DNA from: Bacteroidales bacterium
GTDB taxonomy: Bacteria > Bacteroidota > Bacteroidia > Bacteroidales > JAAYJT01
DNA length: 64,000 nt
Reading direction: 5' to 3'
Assembly (NCBI GenBank): GCA_012522795.1
Contig: JAAYJT010000042.1
Coordinates: forward strand, 56,039 to 120,038
Shown here: positions 54,601 through 62,651 of the stretch, piece by piece
Position numbering within the stretch: the stretch's first letter is position 1
Layout: every line of letters begins with the position of its first letter
The notes under the pieces: model-generated
The model's database searches: none
What the model saw: the letters and a program-made list of their open reading frames with translations, nothing else
What the model was told of the DNA's origin: nothing
Made by a program: the position numbers and the translations under genes

Positions 54601-55155
54601 TCCTTGCACAAAATCATGTATAATCGAAAGCTCCGAGACCAGATCATCAGGCAGCAGCAGCTCGGTATAATCGTTGATCTTTTCAAACAAGAACGGCAGC
54701 AAAATATTCAAATGGTTGCACGAAGCTATGAGCAGCATACGGTACACCTCGTTTTGCGGATTTGCCGCCGGTAGTTTACCATCCAGCAGATCGTATATCC
54801 TTTGCCTGTCCACTTTAAGTTCTTCAGGAATATGACCGCGCGAGGCTTCGTTCAGTATCTCAGGTTGTGTAAAACCCTCTTTTGGTGAAACCACCTTTAT
54901 TCCAAGAGGCTGATAATCGTTGGCATCCATAAATCGAAGTGCCATCAGGCGGTTAAACCAGGTATAGGCTACTTTGTCAATAATTGCCTCTTTGCCCAGG
55001 CTTGCCACCTGCCTTTTCAGCTCCCTGATTGACATGGCATAATCGCGCAAATCCACAGTATCAGTTTCTAGTACATAGTTTAGCCTGTCTCTTACTGTAT
55101 TGATCAGGCGAATTCTTGCTTGCTGTGCAAAGCGTTTCAGATCGTTTGTATTCAT
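51643..55155 (-). CDS. pglX: BREX adenine methyltransferase PglX
   Basis: Large N6-adenine DNA methyltransferase that marks self DNA in BREX. SAM-binding motif DPCVGSGHILVYAFD (near residue 290) and catalytic VTNPPY (near 430); specificity and helical domains follow. Length 1170 aa is typical. Between about residues 885 and 903 a Pro/Thr/Asn/His-rich tract (QPLTTSHQPLTTNHQP) is encoded by a G/T-rich repeat also found in the intergenic tracts around the S23 gene. The region encoding about residues 560-790 is visibly more AT-rich than the rest. Confidence 0.95.
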   Translation of the reverse strand: MNTNDLKRFAQQARIRLINTVRDRLNYVLETDTVDLRDYAMSIRELKRQVASLGKEAIIDKVAYTWFNRLMALRFMDANDYQPLGIKVVSPKEGFTQPEILNEASRGHIPEELKVDRQRIYDLLDGKLPAANPQNEVYRMLLIASCNHLNILLPFLFEKINDYTELLLPDDLVSELSIIHDFVQGMCDEDCREVEILGWLYQFYISEYNAELISSKKVYDKDEIAPASQLFTPKWIVQYMVDNTLGQLWAEMNPSTTLLSKLDFYITPDYKYSVSREKKNIEKIRFFDPCVGSGHILVYAFDLFYKIYEEEGYIPSDIPFLILKNNLFGVDIDERATQIASFSLLMKAREKYSRLLKKIDENGFSANIFHYEDFLDDDKFSNAKVLGSLIRVKKTEASEIEVKEKTIFGEQQSKLKNLYKLLSDKYDVVVTNPPYLNSSRMEPSLKEFVNKEYANTKTDLFATFILRCLEFATDDGLTGNMTPFVWMFITSYEKLRKEIINKHFINNLIQLEYSGFDGATVPICTFTLRNKPMDAKGSYIRLSDFRGAENQAPKTLEAISDPDCGWFYTKNQKKFKKIPGNNIGYWLSEKMINLFDLEKIDKIGISDGQNITGNNDKYLRMFWEINKNECKPESKWPLIAKGGSFRRWAGNIMEVINWSEKARNEYKENPVARIQKENLWFRRGITWNLVSSIGTGFRLLQENQLFNKAAPTILFDKDEDIIEILLAFLNTKITTVLLNLLNPTLNTNIKEVFLLPLPNICRVVIVTLTNKNISISIKEWNSRETSWDFTQNELIRLKGQDIEEAVELYKMYWTKQFRQLHQNEEELNKEFIHIYGLEEELTPDVPLEDITILRDELDQKKLKKLSEQYRSGWKLEDGKWEIVDSDQPLTTSHQPLTTNHQPPLPFNEKELIQQFISYAVGCMMGRYSLDKEGLILANQGETFKDYLHKTGKQASELKYIPDEDGIIPVLESEWFTDDIVTQFREVVRAVWGAQDFQRNIAYIEKVLGKPLRAYFYRDFYNDHIQRYQKRPVYWMVSSPGGAFGVLIYMHRYNEDMLNNVLNNYLRPYIQKLENHMDHLDHVAVVGSAREQTQAKKDIAAIEKMIDELRRFDREVFYPLATERIRIDLDDGVLVNYNKFGNALKTVAGLNDAATKKKVKKFDWIDGELIR
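52448..52500. repeat. G/T-rich tract inside pglX
   Basis: About 53 bp of degenerate ggttggtggttagtgg-type repeat in frame within pglX. It has the same orientation as the tract at 55170-55220. Confidence 0.85.
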
Positions 55156-55169
55156 AATAGTTTTTAGTT

Positions 55170-55220
55170 TTTAGTGGTTGGTGGTTAGTGGTTAGTTTTT
55201 GGTGGTTGGTCACCATCCAC
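55170..55220. repeat. G/T-rich tract, left of the S23 gene
   Basis: Degenerate repeat of ggttagtggttggtgg units between pglX and the S23 gene. Its inverse complement occurs at 55600-55651. Confidence 0.8.
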
Positions 55221-55225
55221 AACAA

Positions 55226-55585
55226 TTATAGTTTTTTAGATAGTTTGTTTATCAAGTTGTATGTTTGTTTTTTTACTCCTGTCATGAAATCAATTATATC
55301 TTCAACTTTGTTTGTTTCAATCATATTTAGTCTACTGGTCAAAATAAGTTGTGTTTCTAACTCAGCCATTGAGCCTTGTACAATTTTAAGAAATTGAATA
55401 AATTCTTTTGTGCCGCGCGATTCACCTTCGGCAATATTACTCGGTATACTAACTGCAGCACGCCTGATTTGATTTGTTAAACCATAATTTTCCTCCCTGG
55501 GCATATTGCCCGTTGCCTTATATACCATTAACACCAGGTCCATTGCTTGTTGCCATATTTTAAGTTCTTTATAATCTTTTGCCAT
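55226..55585 (-). CDS. four helix bundle (S23) protein
   Basis: Small helical protein of the 23S rRNA intervening-sequence (S23/IVP) family, 119 aa: YKELKIWQQAMDLVLMVYKAT, YGLTNQIRRAAVSIPSNIAEG and FIQFLKIVQGSMAELETQL are diagnostic. Function unknown. A start at 55585 (MAKDYKEL) matches the family; an ATG two codons earlier exists. It interrupts BREX between brxC and pglX and is bounded by inverted G/T-rich tracts, suggesting late insertion. Confidence 0.9.
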   Translation of the reverse strand: MAKDYKELKIWQQAMDLVLMVYKATGNMPREENYGLTNQIRRAAVSIPSNIAEGESRGTKEFIQFLKIVQGSMAELETQLILTSRLNMIETNKVEDIIDFMTGVKKQTYNLINKLSKKL

Positions 55586-55599
55586 ATACATTAGGTTTT

Positions 55600-55651
55600 A
55601 CCATTCACTAATCACCAACCACTAACCAATATCCACCATTCATCATTCACC
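55600..55651. repeat. A/C-rich tract, right of the S23 gene
   Basis: Degenerate caccaaccactaacc repeat, the inverted counterpart of 55170-55220. It lies between brxC and the S23 gene. Confidence 0.75.
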
Positions 55652-55677
55652 ATGTTTTAACTTTTATCAGGTTCATA

Positions 55678-58600
55678 TTATAGCCGTATTCTTTTGTTTT
55701 GCTGAATTTCTTTCAGGTATATCTCTTCCAGAAGCTTCACATATTCCCTTACCTCATCTTCAGTAGCAAGTTCGTTTTTATCAAAAGGTATCAGTACATT
55801 ATCTTTATTTATATAGGTAACGTGAACAGGTTCTTTCCAGTTATCCGGTTTTACAGTATCACCACCGGGATACGGCGTTATTGGACTGGTGGTAGAAATA
55901 TTTATTTCTACGGCTTTGTTTAGCACCTGCTCTGTCAGCTTCGGCAGTTCTGTTCTGGCGGAGCGGATATTTCCAATGAAATTTTGCCGTTTGATATCAG
56001 CAAGTTTCTTTTCAATTGGTTCAACAAGTTTTTCGCGCCCGGCTTCGCTGAGCTTTTTTATTTCAGGATGATCTTTCAGCATTTCCAGCTCTTCAGTGTA
56101 AGCCTGCTGAGTAATTAATTTCTCATCTTCAATAAGCTTTTTCACTTTTTCAACAAGTGCGCTGCGTAATGTTTCAGCTTCGCGCAGCGCATTTCCAAGG
56201 TATGGTTTAGGCAGTTTTAAGAAATCTTCAAGGCGTGAGAACTCATCACCTTCAACAAAAGCAATATTAGCTGTATTTCCGGTAACTGTTTTTGCAATGT
56301 TTTTATACACACTTCCCTGTTGTCCGTTAATAAAAGATTTTATTGGATCATAGTCATCTTCTTTGGCATCGAGCAGCAGATCCTGTAATTGCCGCACATT
56401 TTCAATAATGTCCTTATAATTTCTGTTTGTCCACTGGCTTAGGTTATCATAAAAATCTTGCAAAGCAATTACAAACGGATATTCAGAACTCTGAGCCAGC
56501 AGGTTTCCCACATCACTTTTAAATTCTCTGAGCTTTTCTTTAAAATCATTACCAATATCTTTAGCATCATTATTTGTGGTATTGGTATCAAACAGATCGC
56601 GGTAAAGCTCCTTTATATCCCTTATCTGCTGCGATGAATACACCGTCTGTCCGATCACATATGCACGGGAATGCTGCGTTGAGTTAAGCAATGCATCTTT
56701 AAGTCCATTGTTATCCAGCGGATTTTCGACTATCACCACTTCAATTTTATTTTTCTTATAAAGTTTTGCCAAAACAGTGAATGTTGCATTTTCGTGCCAT
56801 CCAAAGGGTCTTTTGGCAAAATGGGTTTTAAGGTCATAAACCGAGCTGCGCTCATTATTGGCTTTTCTTCGGTCAACGAGGTTGATTATCTGCATTTCAG
56901 CTTCTGACAATGATGGATCACCAGGCTCAAACAGTTCAGCAACAGAAAAACCATCAATGATATGTTTAAAAGTATCTTCGGTATAGTTCACATTACCCAG
57001 CATTCTGAGATTTGGATATGTTTTCTTAATAAGCTGCTGAAAACAGCTTTCCACATGATCCTTACCCGATGATCGTGGCAGTACGTCAAGCTGTTCGCCG
57101 TCAACAAAAGCTTTTGCACGGCCTAACATTTGGTCGGCACGATTTCGCAGGCTGTTTTTCCGGCGGTTATTGTCGCTTAATTTCTGGTTTATGATGCTGC
57201 GTGTTTCACTGCTGTTAGTTTCTGCCTGATTTATAGCATTATATCTTTCAATTTTCAACGACATTCTCACATCGTCAATGAACTCTTTGTCAGGTTTCAT
57301 TACCAATCGCAGCAAAGGCATACCCATGGTCTGGATTTTTAAGGCATCAATATCGTTTACCGTAGGATTGTTTGGCGAAATTATTTCGACAGCCAGTTCT
57401 TTCTCACGTCCAAAGATCCCGCCATCCAGCTTTTGAGTATATTCAAACTCCTGTTTGTTATCATTAAAACGGATACGACTTCTGCCCAGTACTTCATCAA
57501 AGAACAGTTCCTTAAGCATCTGGTTTATCTTGCTTTCCTCAATACGGGTGTTCTTTATTTCAGTTTCTATATCCTTTTCCTTATTGGTAAGAAACTCATA
57601 GCGTTCTCCATTACGCTCAATATAGGAATGGTGTTCCAGCAGATTAAGGGCGCGGTTCACTTTTTCCTGATGTGCTTTAATATCAATATGAATATTATCA
57701 ATAAGCAGCATTGCAATGTTTTCTCTGGTAGCCTGAAACTGTTTGTAGTATTTTACCAGAAACAGTGTTTTAAGGACTTTCACAGCAAAGTGATCGTGTA
57801 TATTTGACTGAGCATTATTAATACTGCTGACAAACTCAGCACGCAGGTCATTTTCTATTCCTTTGTACATTTTGTCAAAACTTGCCACCGTATGTATTTC
57901 ATTGTTTTCAATTTCTTTCAGAACCGTTTGAAACACACCCAGCATATTTCGTTCGCCCACTGATGCATGTTTTCCCTGAAACACATCATGTTCTGCCAGC
58001 GAAATACGGCATTCCTGGAACAGCGAAAACTGATAGAACAAAAAGGGATATTTCAGAATAAAATCATTTTCATCCTTATAGGCAATAATTGGCATTCCGC
58101 CATCAGCAGATGATATTATGGTTTTTATCAGCGATTCTTCTTTTTTATAAAAGTCCAAAAGCAGCGGGATCTTTTCTTCCCTTTTCTCAAGCAATCGTTT
58201 TTCAATTACCTCATCCACATTAGCTGATGTAAGATTGATCTGCACCTTGAAACGTCCGAGAATACGGGCATAATCCTGGGTATGTTTCAGGTATTCACCC
58301 AGTCCTTCTATTGCCGATTGTGCCGTTGCAAACACCCATGACTTGTTATTGGAAGCAGTAGCCAGACTTTCGGTTATGGTTTGCAGATTCAGCATCAGGT
58401 TCACATCGCCGGCAACAAACTGCCCCACTTCATCAACAAAGAAATTAAGATGAAAATTAGCCGGTTTGGTTTTTATGTATTCAGCCACTCTGTTAGCAAA
58501 ATCGCCAACCGATAAATTCTGACGTTTTTCAATATTTTCAAGTATGGTTTCAAAATCGCTTTCCTCGCTGTTCAATAATGCCTTCAACGCCTCTGTTCCC

Positions 58601-59208
58601 GCTTCTGTTACATCCGGGTCATAATAATCCCTTCGGGCTTCAGTCCAGTCTTTTCCTGAAATCCTTCCAAATTCCTCTTTAAATTCCTCGTAAATATTTT
58701 TTCTGAACCGTAACCACCATTCAAATTCAGCCATATGAGGCTGAGTACCATAAAAGCCCAGATGATCAAAGAACACTTTATAAAAGACCATCAACACCGA
58801 ATTCCGGTTCTCATTGTTAGAAATGGTTGCCTGCTGGTCAATATTGAACAAAACAGATTCGGAAGGAATACGTGACACACGGTTTATATCGGCTTTGATG
58901 AACGAATCATCTGTTTTGCCTGCAAACACATCGGCTGCCAACGAACCATCACTGAGTTTATGCCCTCCAAAAACAAATGAAAGCATTTTTAACAGGTGAG
59001 ATTTACCGGAGCCAAAAAAGCCGTGTATCCACACTCCGTTAATGGTACCAGCATGTCCGTAGCTTGAGAACAGACTACCGATCTTTCGGGAAATCTCATT
59101 GGTGATAACATATTCTCTTATCTCATTGTCAATGTTACGTCTGTCATCAGCCTTTACCACGGTTTCTATTTCGCGGTTTACATCCTGAAGAAATAAGTCT
59201 TTTATCAT
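55678..59208 (-). CDS. brxC: BREX P-loop protein BrxC
   Basis: Large ATPase core of BREX. Walker A GFFGSGKS is at 63-70, followed by a Walker B-like FFVDEVGQF near 250; the rest is long helical regions with coiled coils (about 680-720 and 1040-1110). Length 1176 aa fits the family. It starts 16 nt after the brxB stop. Confidence 0.95.
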   Translation of the reverse strand: MIKDLFLQDVNREIETVVKADDRRNIDNEIREYVITNEISRKIGSLFSSYGHAGTINGVWIHGFFGSGKSHLLKMLSFVFGGHKLSDGSLAADVFAGKTDDSFIKADINRVSRIPSESVLFNIDQQATISNNENRNSVLMVFYKVFFDHLGFYGTQPHMAEFEWWLRFRKNIYEEFKEEFGRISGKDWTEARRDYYDPDVTEAGTEALKALLNSEESDFETILENIEKRQNLSVGDFANRVAEYIKTKPANFHLNFFVDEVGQFVAGDVNLMLNLQTITESLATASNNKSWVFATAQSAIEGLGEYLKHTQDYARILGRFKVQINLTSANVDEVIEKRLLEKREEKIPLLLDFYKKEESLIKTIISSADGGMPIIAYKDENDFILKYPFLFYQFSLFQECRISLAEHDVFQGKHASVGERNMLGVFQTVLKEIENNEIHTVASFDKMYKGIENDLRAEFVSSINNAQSNIHDHFAVKVLKTLFLVKYYKQFQATRENIAMLLIDNIHIDIKAHQEKVNRALNLLEHHSYIERNGERYEFLTNKEKDIETEIKNTRIEESKINQMLKELFFDEVLGRSRIRFNDNKQEFEYTQKLDGGIFGREKELAVEIISPNNPTVNDIDALKIQTMGMPLLRLVMKPDKEFIDDVRMSLKIERYNAINQAETNSSETRSIINQKLSDNNRRKNSLRNRADQMLGRAKAFVDGEQLDVLPRSSGKDHVESCFQQLIKKTYPNLRMLGNVNYTEDTFKHIIDGFSVAELFEPGDPSLSEAEMQIINLVDRRKANNERSSVYDLKTHFAKRPFGWHENATFTVLAKLYKKNKIEVVIVENPLDNNGLKDALLNSTQHSRAYVIGQTVYSSQQIRDIKELYRDLFDTNTTNNDAKDIGNDFKEKLREFKSDVGNLLAQSSEYPFVIALQDFYDNLSQWTNRNYKDIIENVRQLQDLLLDAKEDDYDPIKSFINGQQGSVYKNIAKTVTGNTANIAFVEGDEFSRLEDFLKLPKPYLGNALREAETLRSALVEKVKKLIEDEKLITQQAYTEELEMLKDHPEIKKLSEAGREKLVEPIEKKLADIKRQNFIGNIRSARTELPKLTEQVLNKAVEINISTTSPITPYPGGDTVKPDNWKEPVHVTYINKDNVLIPFDKNELATEDEVREYVKLLEEIYLKEIQQNKRIRL

Positions 59209-59224
59209 AATATTGATCTTTTTA

Positions 59225-59809
59225 TTACAATTGGTAATGGTTTAAGTTGTAGGCGCGATAATAATTGTCGCTATCCAGAGCTTCGAACAATCGCAGCGTG
59301 TTACCGGTATATTCGCCGGGATAGAACATTATGGTTGGGACCCTGTCAGTTATACTGTGCAGATTATTAAGTATTACATGCGAACGAATATAGGGATATA
59401 CAGGAGCAACACCAGTAATGAAGATCAGATCATGAGGTATATTTGCTATCTGTTCCCTGATATAGGGGATAAACACCTCCTGTATGTTCAATGCCGATTG
59501 CAGAGCTTTCATGAAATAGCCGGGGCGGTGCTTTTGCCTCTCCTCAAGGCTGAACATTTTTTCAATCCCGCCTTTTTTCTCCAAAATATCAATAGTAATA
59601 TCATAAAGATTTAATTCAAGCACTTCAATACCCTCTCGCTTCAGCCTTTTTTTCAATCCGGTTATTTCGCCATTAATTTCTGATTCCCACTTTATTTTAT
59701 AAGGAAAAATAAAGAAAGGTATTTCACCTCCAAGTCCTTCTTTATTAAGGAATTTTGTAGTGCGTATTTTCTCGAAGGCCTGTTTAAATAATGTAGTGAG
59801 GTTTGTCAT
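59225..59809 (-). CDS. brxB: BREX protein BrxB (DUF1788)
   Basis: Soluble 194-aa protein of the DUF1788 family, an invariant member of type 1 BREX. Visible: FFIFPYKIKWE, IEVLELNLYDITIDIL, PHDLIFITGVAPVYPYIRSHVIL and VPTIMFYPGEYTG. No catalytic motif. 22 nt after brxA. Confidence 0.92.
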   Translation of the reverse strand: MTNLTTLFKQAFEKIRTTKFLNKEGLGGEIPFFIFPYKIKWESEINGEITGLKKRLKREGIEVLELNLYDITIDILEKKGGIEKMFSLEERQKHRPGYFMKALQSALNIQEVFIPYIREQIANIPHDLIFITGVAPVYPYIRSHVILNNLHSITDRVPTIMFYPGEYTGNTLRLFEALDSDNYYRAYNLNHYQL

Positions 59810-59831
59810 AATATTAACTTAATATTAGCTA

Positions 59832-60413
59832 TTATTGGTTTAGTACTTCATCCTTTATGAAAAATATCCGTAACAAATTCGGGTCGTCCTCTCTGATAAG
59901 TGTTTCCATTGAATGAGGTATATATTGAGGCTGGAGCATCCTGTAGCGTACTGAGTTGATAAAACCGGTTTCCTCCAGCATCCTGAATAACACCTGCTTT
60001 ATTTTATATGCTGATGTCTCTGCCAGTTTTTCCAGTTCAGGATGTAGTTCAGCTTTACGGTTAAAGAACATCAGATAATCAGCTTCTCTGATATGATAGT
60101 CAAGGTTTATCATTTTTTCACCCAAAACCTCCACCACGAATTCATAGATATAGGCATAAGTCTTGCAAACAGCCACAAAAGTCATTTTTTTAGCGTTATC
60201 AATCCCTGCGTCCAATAAATAATTTAGCTGAGGTTCGGTAAGGTTATTCAATCTTTTTACAAGCTCTTTACGTACACGCATTCCGGTAGATGTTTTACCA
60301 TTTCCAATCTGCTGGTCTATATTCTCAAAATTGTTTTTTTGCATAGCTTCAGCAACCAGCAATGTATCGTGAATGCGCAGTGATGCTGCTGTATATGAAA
60401 GTTTATATTTCAT
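59832..60413 (-). CDS. brxA: BREX protein BrxA (DUF1819)
   Basis: Helical DNA-binding-type protein (DUF1819), 193 aa, the first canonical BREX gene. Features: YTAASLRIHDTLLVAEAM, RKELVKRLNNLTEPQLNYL and MLEETGFINS. Its ATG overlaps the 3' end of the small HTH gene by 11 nt, so translation may be coupled. Confidence 0.92.
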   Translation of the reverse strand: MKYKLSYTAASLRIHDTLLVAEAMQKNNFENIDQQIGNGKTSTGMRVRKELVKRLNNLTEPQLNYLLDAGIDNAKKMTFVAVCKTYAYIYEFVVEVLGEKMINLDYHIREADYLMFFNRKAELHPELEKLAETSAYKIKQVLFRMLEETGFINSVRYRMLQPQYIPHSMETLIREDDPNLLRIFFIKDEVLNQ

Positions 60414-60594
60414 TGATGGCTTGTTTTAGTAATTGAATGTCAATATTCAGCAGGGTGGCAATCTTTTTTAAATTCTCTTCCGTTGGTTTATGATTGCCTC
60501 TCATCCAGTTTGAAACAGAAACTTCACTTACTCCAAGCTGGCTGGCAAGCCATTTTTGCTTTACACCACGGGTTTGTATGAGTTTTTGAAACAT
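60403..60594 (-). CDS. small XRE/HTH regulator heading the BREX operon
   Basis: 63-aa HTH protein (MFQKLIQTRGVKQKWLAS start, LGVSEVSVSNWMRGNHKPT recognition helix). The ATG at 60594 is used; a GTG would add two residues. It overlaps brxA by 11 nt and is preceded by the only -7 box seen for the operon, so it is the likely regulator of BREX here. The WYL-type BrxR usually found upstream of type 1 BREX is absent. Confidence 0.88.
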   Translation of the reverse strand: MFQKLIQTRGVKQKWLASQLGVSEVSVSNWMRGNHKPTEENLKKIATLLNIDIQLLKQAINEI

Positions 60595-60625
60595 TGTCAC
60601 TTAAATAAAAATTAAAGTTATGGTG

Positions 60626-60633
60626 CAAAGATA
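60626..60633 (-). promoter_or_regulatory. -7 box of the BREX operon
   Basis: Minus-strand TATCTTTG, 31 nt before the HTH start codon. Upstream is TGTG...CACA (60640-60659), a weak dyad that may be an operator. No ideal -33. Confidence 0.5.
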
Positions 60634-60694
60634 TTAATTTGTGCTCAAAATATCTCACAGGTATTGAAATATTTGATCCGGCAGCTTAATATCG

Positions 60695-60836
60695 ATTGAA
60701 AAAACAAAAAGTCCTTTTGAGGTTTTATAAGATTTTTCATAAATTTGCCTTTAAAATCAGCCACAAAAGTTGGGTATTTAAGCAGAAGTTGCTATATGGT
60801 CCAACCTTTTGGCTGGGTATTAGCAAGTTATGAGGC
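60695..60836 (+). repeat. repeat A, copy 2
   Basis: TAAATTTG at 60740-60747, arms GCCACAAAAGTTGGG (60760-60774) and TCCAACCTTTTGGCT (60800-60814), GTTATG at 60827-60832. It lies immediately beyond the promoter region of the BREX operon and before the TM-peptide/four-helix module. Confidence 0.85.
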
Positions 60837-60878
60837 AGTTTAAATTAACCGACCGTTTACAAGGAATTTAACACGAAT

Positions 60879-60956
60879 ATGAATATGAAGAAGTTTTTAA
60901 TTTTTATTGGTGGCTTTGTTGTAGGAATTTTGGCAACAATTAAGGAATTGATATGA
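60879..60956 (+). CDS. 25-residue membrane peptide
   Basis: Short open frame MNMKKFLIFIGGFVVGILAT...: one hydrophobic helix and a Lys/Glu tail. Its TGA overlaps the ATG of the next gene (ATGA at 60953-60956), which favours real translation. It could also be the start of a lost membrane protein. No family. Confidence 0.4.
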   Translation: MNMKKFLIFIGGFVVGILATIKELI

Positions 60957-61528
60957 GCAACGAACAAAATATCGAAGGATTTATACCCAAACACGGAGGT
61001 TATGAAAAACTGATAACTTACCAAAAGGCTGAAATTATTTATGATGGCACGGTATATTTCACAAAACGTTTTTTTGGAAAATACGATAGAACTATTGACC
61101 AAATGGTACAGGCTGCCCGCAGTGGCAAACAAAATATAGCAGAAGCAAGTATGGCATCTGCCACCTCAAAAGAAACAGAAATAAAACTAACCAATGTAGC
61201 TCGTGCTTCTTTGGAAGAGTTGATGATAGATTACAAAGATTTTTTGAGAACCAATAAGCTGCCACTTTGGGATAAGGAACATAGATTGACAAAACGATTA
61301 CGGGAGTTGAATAAAATACCCAATGCCACTTATGAGACTTTTAGAAAAGCCATTGAAAACGAAAGTCCTGAAATTTGCGCCAATGCGATGATTGGTTTAA
61401 TAATAGTAGTGAGCTATTTGTTAAACCAGCAAATAAAATCTTTGGAAAAAGCCTTTTTAGAAGAAGGTGGATTGCGAGAAAGAATGACAAGAGCAAGAAT
61501 AAACATTAGAAACAACAAAAATAATTAA
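60953..61528 (+). CDS. four helix bundle suffix domain protein
   Basis: 191-aa protein matching the four helix bundle suffix (TIGR04258-like) family: GFIPKHGGYEKLITYQKAEIIYDGTVYFTKRFF, QMVQAARSGKQNIAEASMAS and KLTNVARASLEELMIDYKDFL. Related to S23 proteins; function unknown. Overlaps the small membrane peptide frame at ATGA and precedes the hsdS pseudogene by 66 nt. Confidence 0.88.
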   Translation: MSNEQNIEGFIPKHGGYEKLITYQKAEIIYDGTVYFTKRFFGKYDRTIDQMVQAARSGKQNIAEASMASATSKETEIKLTNVARASLEELMIDYKDFLRTNKLPLWDKEHRLTKRLRELNKIPNATYETFRKAIENESPEICANAMIGLIIVVSYLLNQQIKSLEKAFLEEGGLRERMTRARINIRNNKNN

Positions 61529-61594
61529 GGACAATAACGACTCGCACGACAAATAAACGGCCTGCCTGTCGTTGAAGTCCTTAAAAAACAAAAT

Positions 61595-62590
61595 ATGAAA
61601 CAAGGTTGGGAAATAAAAAAGTTAGGGTAAGTTTGTGATTTACAAAACGGTTTTGCGTTTAAATCTTCAGACTATGTTGAGCTTTCTAATACTATGAATT
61701 TTAGAATGAGCCAAATTAGACCTGGTGGTGAAGTAGATATAGAAAATAATCCATAGTATTTACCTGATGAATTTGCCTTTAAATACAAAGATTATATTTT
61801 GAATGAGGGTGATATTGTAATTGCTATGACGGATATGGCTACTGAAACAAAAATTCTTGGAGTTCCAACAATCGTTCCCGCAGATGATAGAAATTGGTTG
61901 CTTAATCAACGAGATGAGAAATTAACCAATATAGATAAAAATACTATCAACGTTGAATATTTAAAATACATTTTAGTAAGTGAACCAATAAATGAATACT
62001 ACAAAAAATTAGGTAGAGGAGAGTTTCAAATAAATATTGGAAAACAAGATATTTTAAATGCAAAAATCCCAATCCCACCCCTCGCCACCCAACACAACAT
62101 CGTTTCCATTTTAGACCAGTGCTTTGCCGCTATTGATAAAGCTAAAGCCAATGCGGAGCAGAATTTAAAAAATGTGAAAGAGCTTTTTGAAAACGTTCTC
62201 AATGAAAAATTGACAGTTGAAAATAGAGAATGTGAAAGAAAGAAATTGGGGGAATGTTTCAAATTGAAAAGTGGAGATAATCTTACAGCAAAAAGTATGA
62301 TTGAAGGGAGTTATCCAGTTTTTGGAAGAAATGGAATTGCTGGTTATCATAATGAATTTAACCTTTCAGGAAATAATGTAATAATTGGACGTGTCGGTGC
62401 TTTATGTGGAAATGTAAGATATATTACAGAGGATATTTGGCTAACTGATAATGCTTTTAAGGTTGTTGATTTCAATTTTGAATTTGACCTTTCGTTTTTG
62501 ACGTATTTACTTAACTTTAAAAATTTAAGAATTTTTGCAAGACACGCAGCCCAGACTGGAGAAATCTTTTATAGAATAACTGGGATATAA
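61595..62590 (+). pseudogene. type I restriction specificity subunit HsdS, inactivated
   Basis: Reads in one frame as an HsdS: MKQGWEIKKLG start, first target-recognition domain, IPIPPLATQHNIVSILDQCF conserved helix region, then part of the second TRD (GSYPVFGRNGIAGYHNEF, GRVGALCGNVR). Two in-frame stops break it (TAA 61628-61630, TAG 61754-61756). The second conserved region after TRD2 is missing: the frame ends exactly at the TATAACAGC boundary (62586). No hsdM or hsdR is near. Confidence 0.9.
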
Positions 62591-62651
62591 CAGCACTACT
62601 GGTAATAATCAGGGCTTAAACGTAATGGAATTTATGGAATTGAGTTAAAAA
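62590..62651 (+). repeat. repeat B, copy 2
   Basis: Contains taataatcagggcttaaacg (62603-62622), identical to 46233-46252, and a degraded version of the following hairpin. It starts at the truncated end of hsdS. Confidence 0.7.

Noticed and set aside
44746..62590. BREX and surroundings considered as a prophage
   Set aside because: No integrase, capsid, terminase, portal or tail genes are present; the content is defence and cassette genes only.
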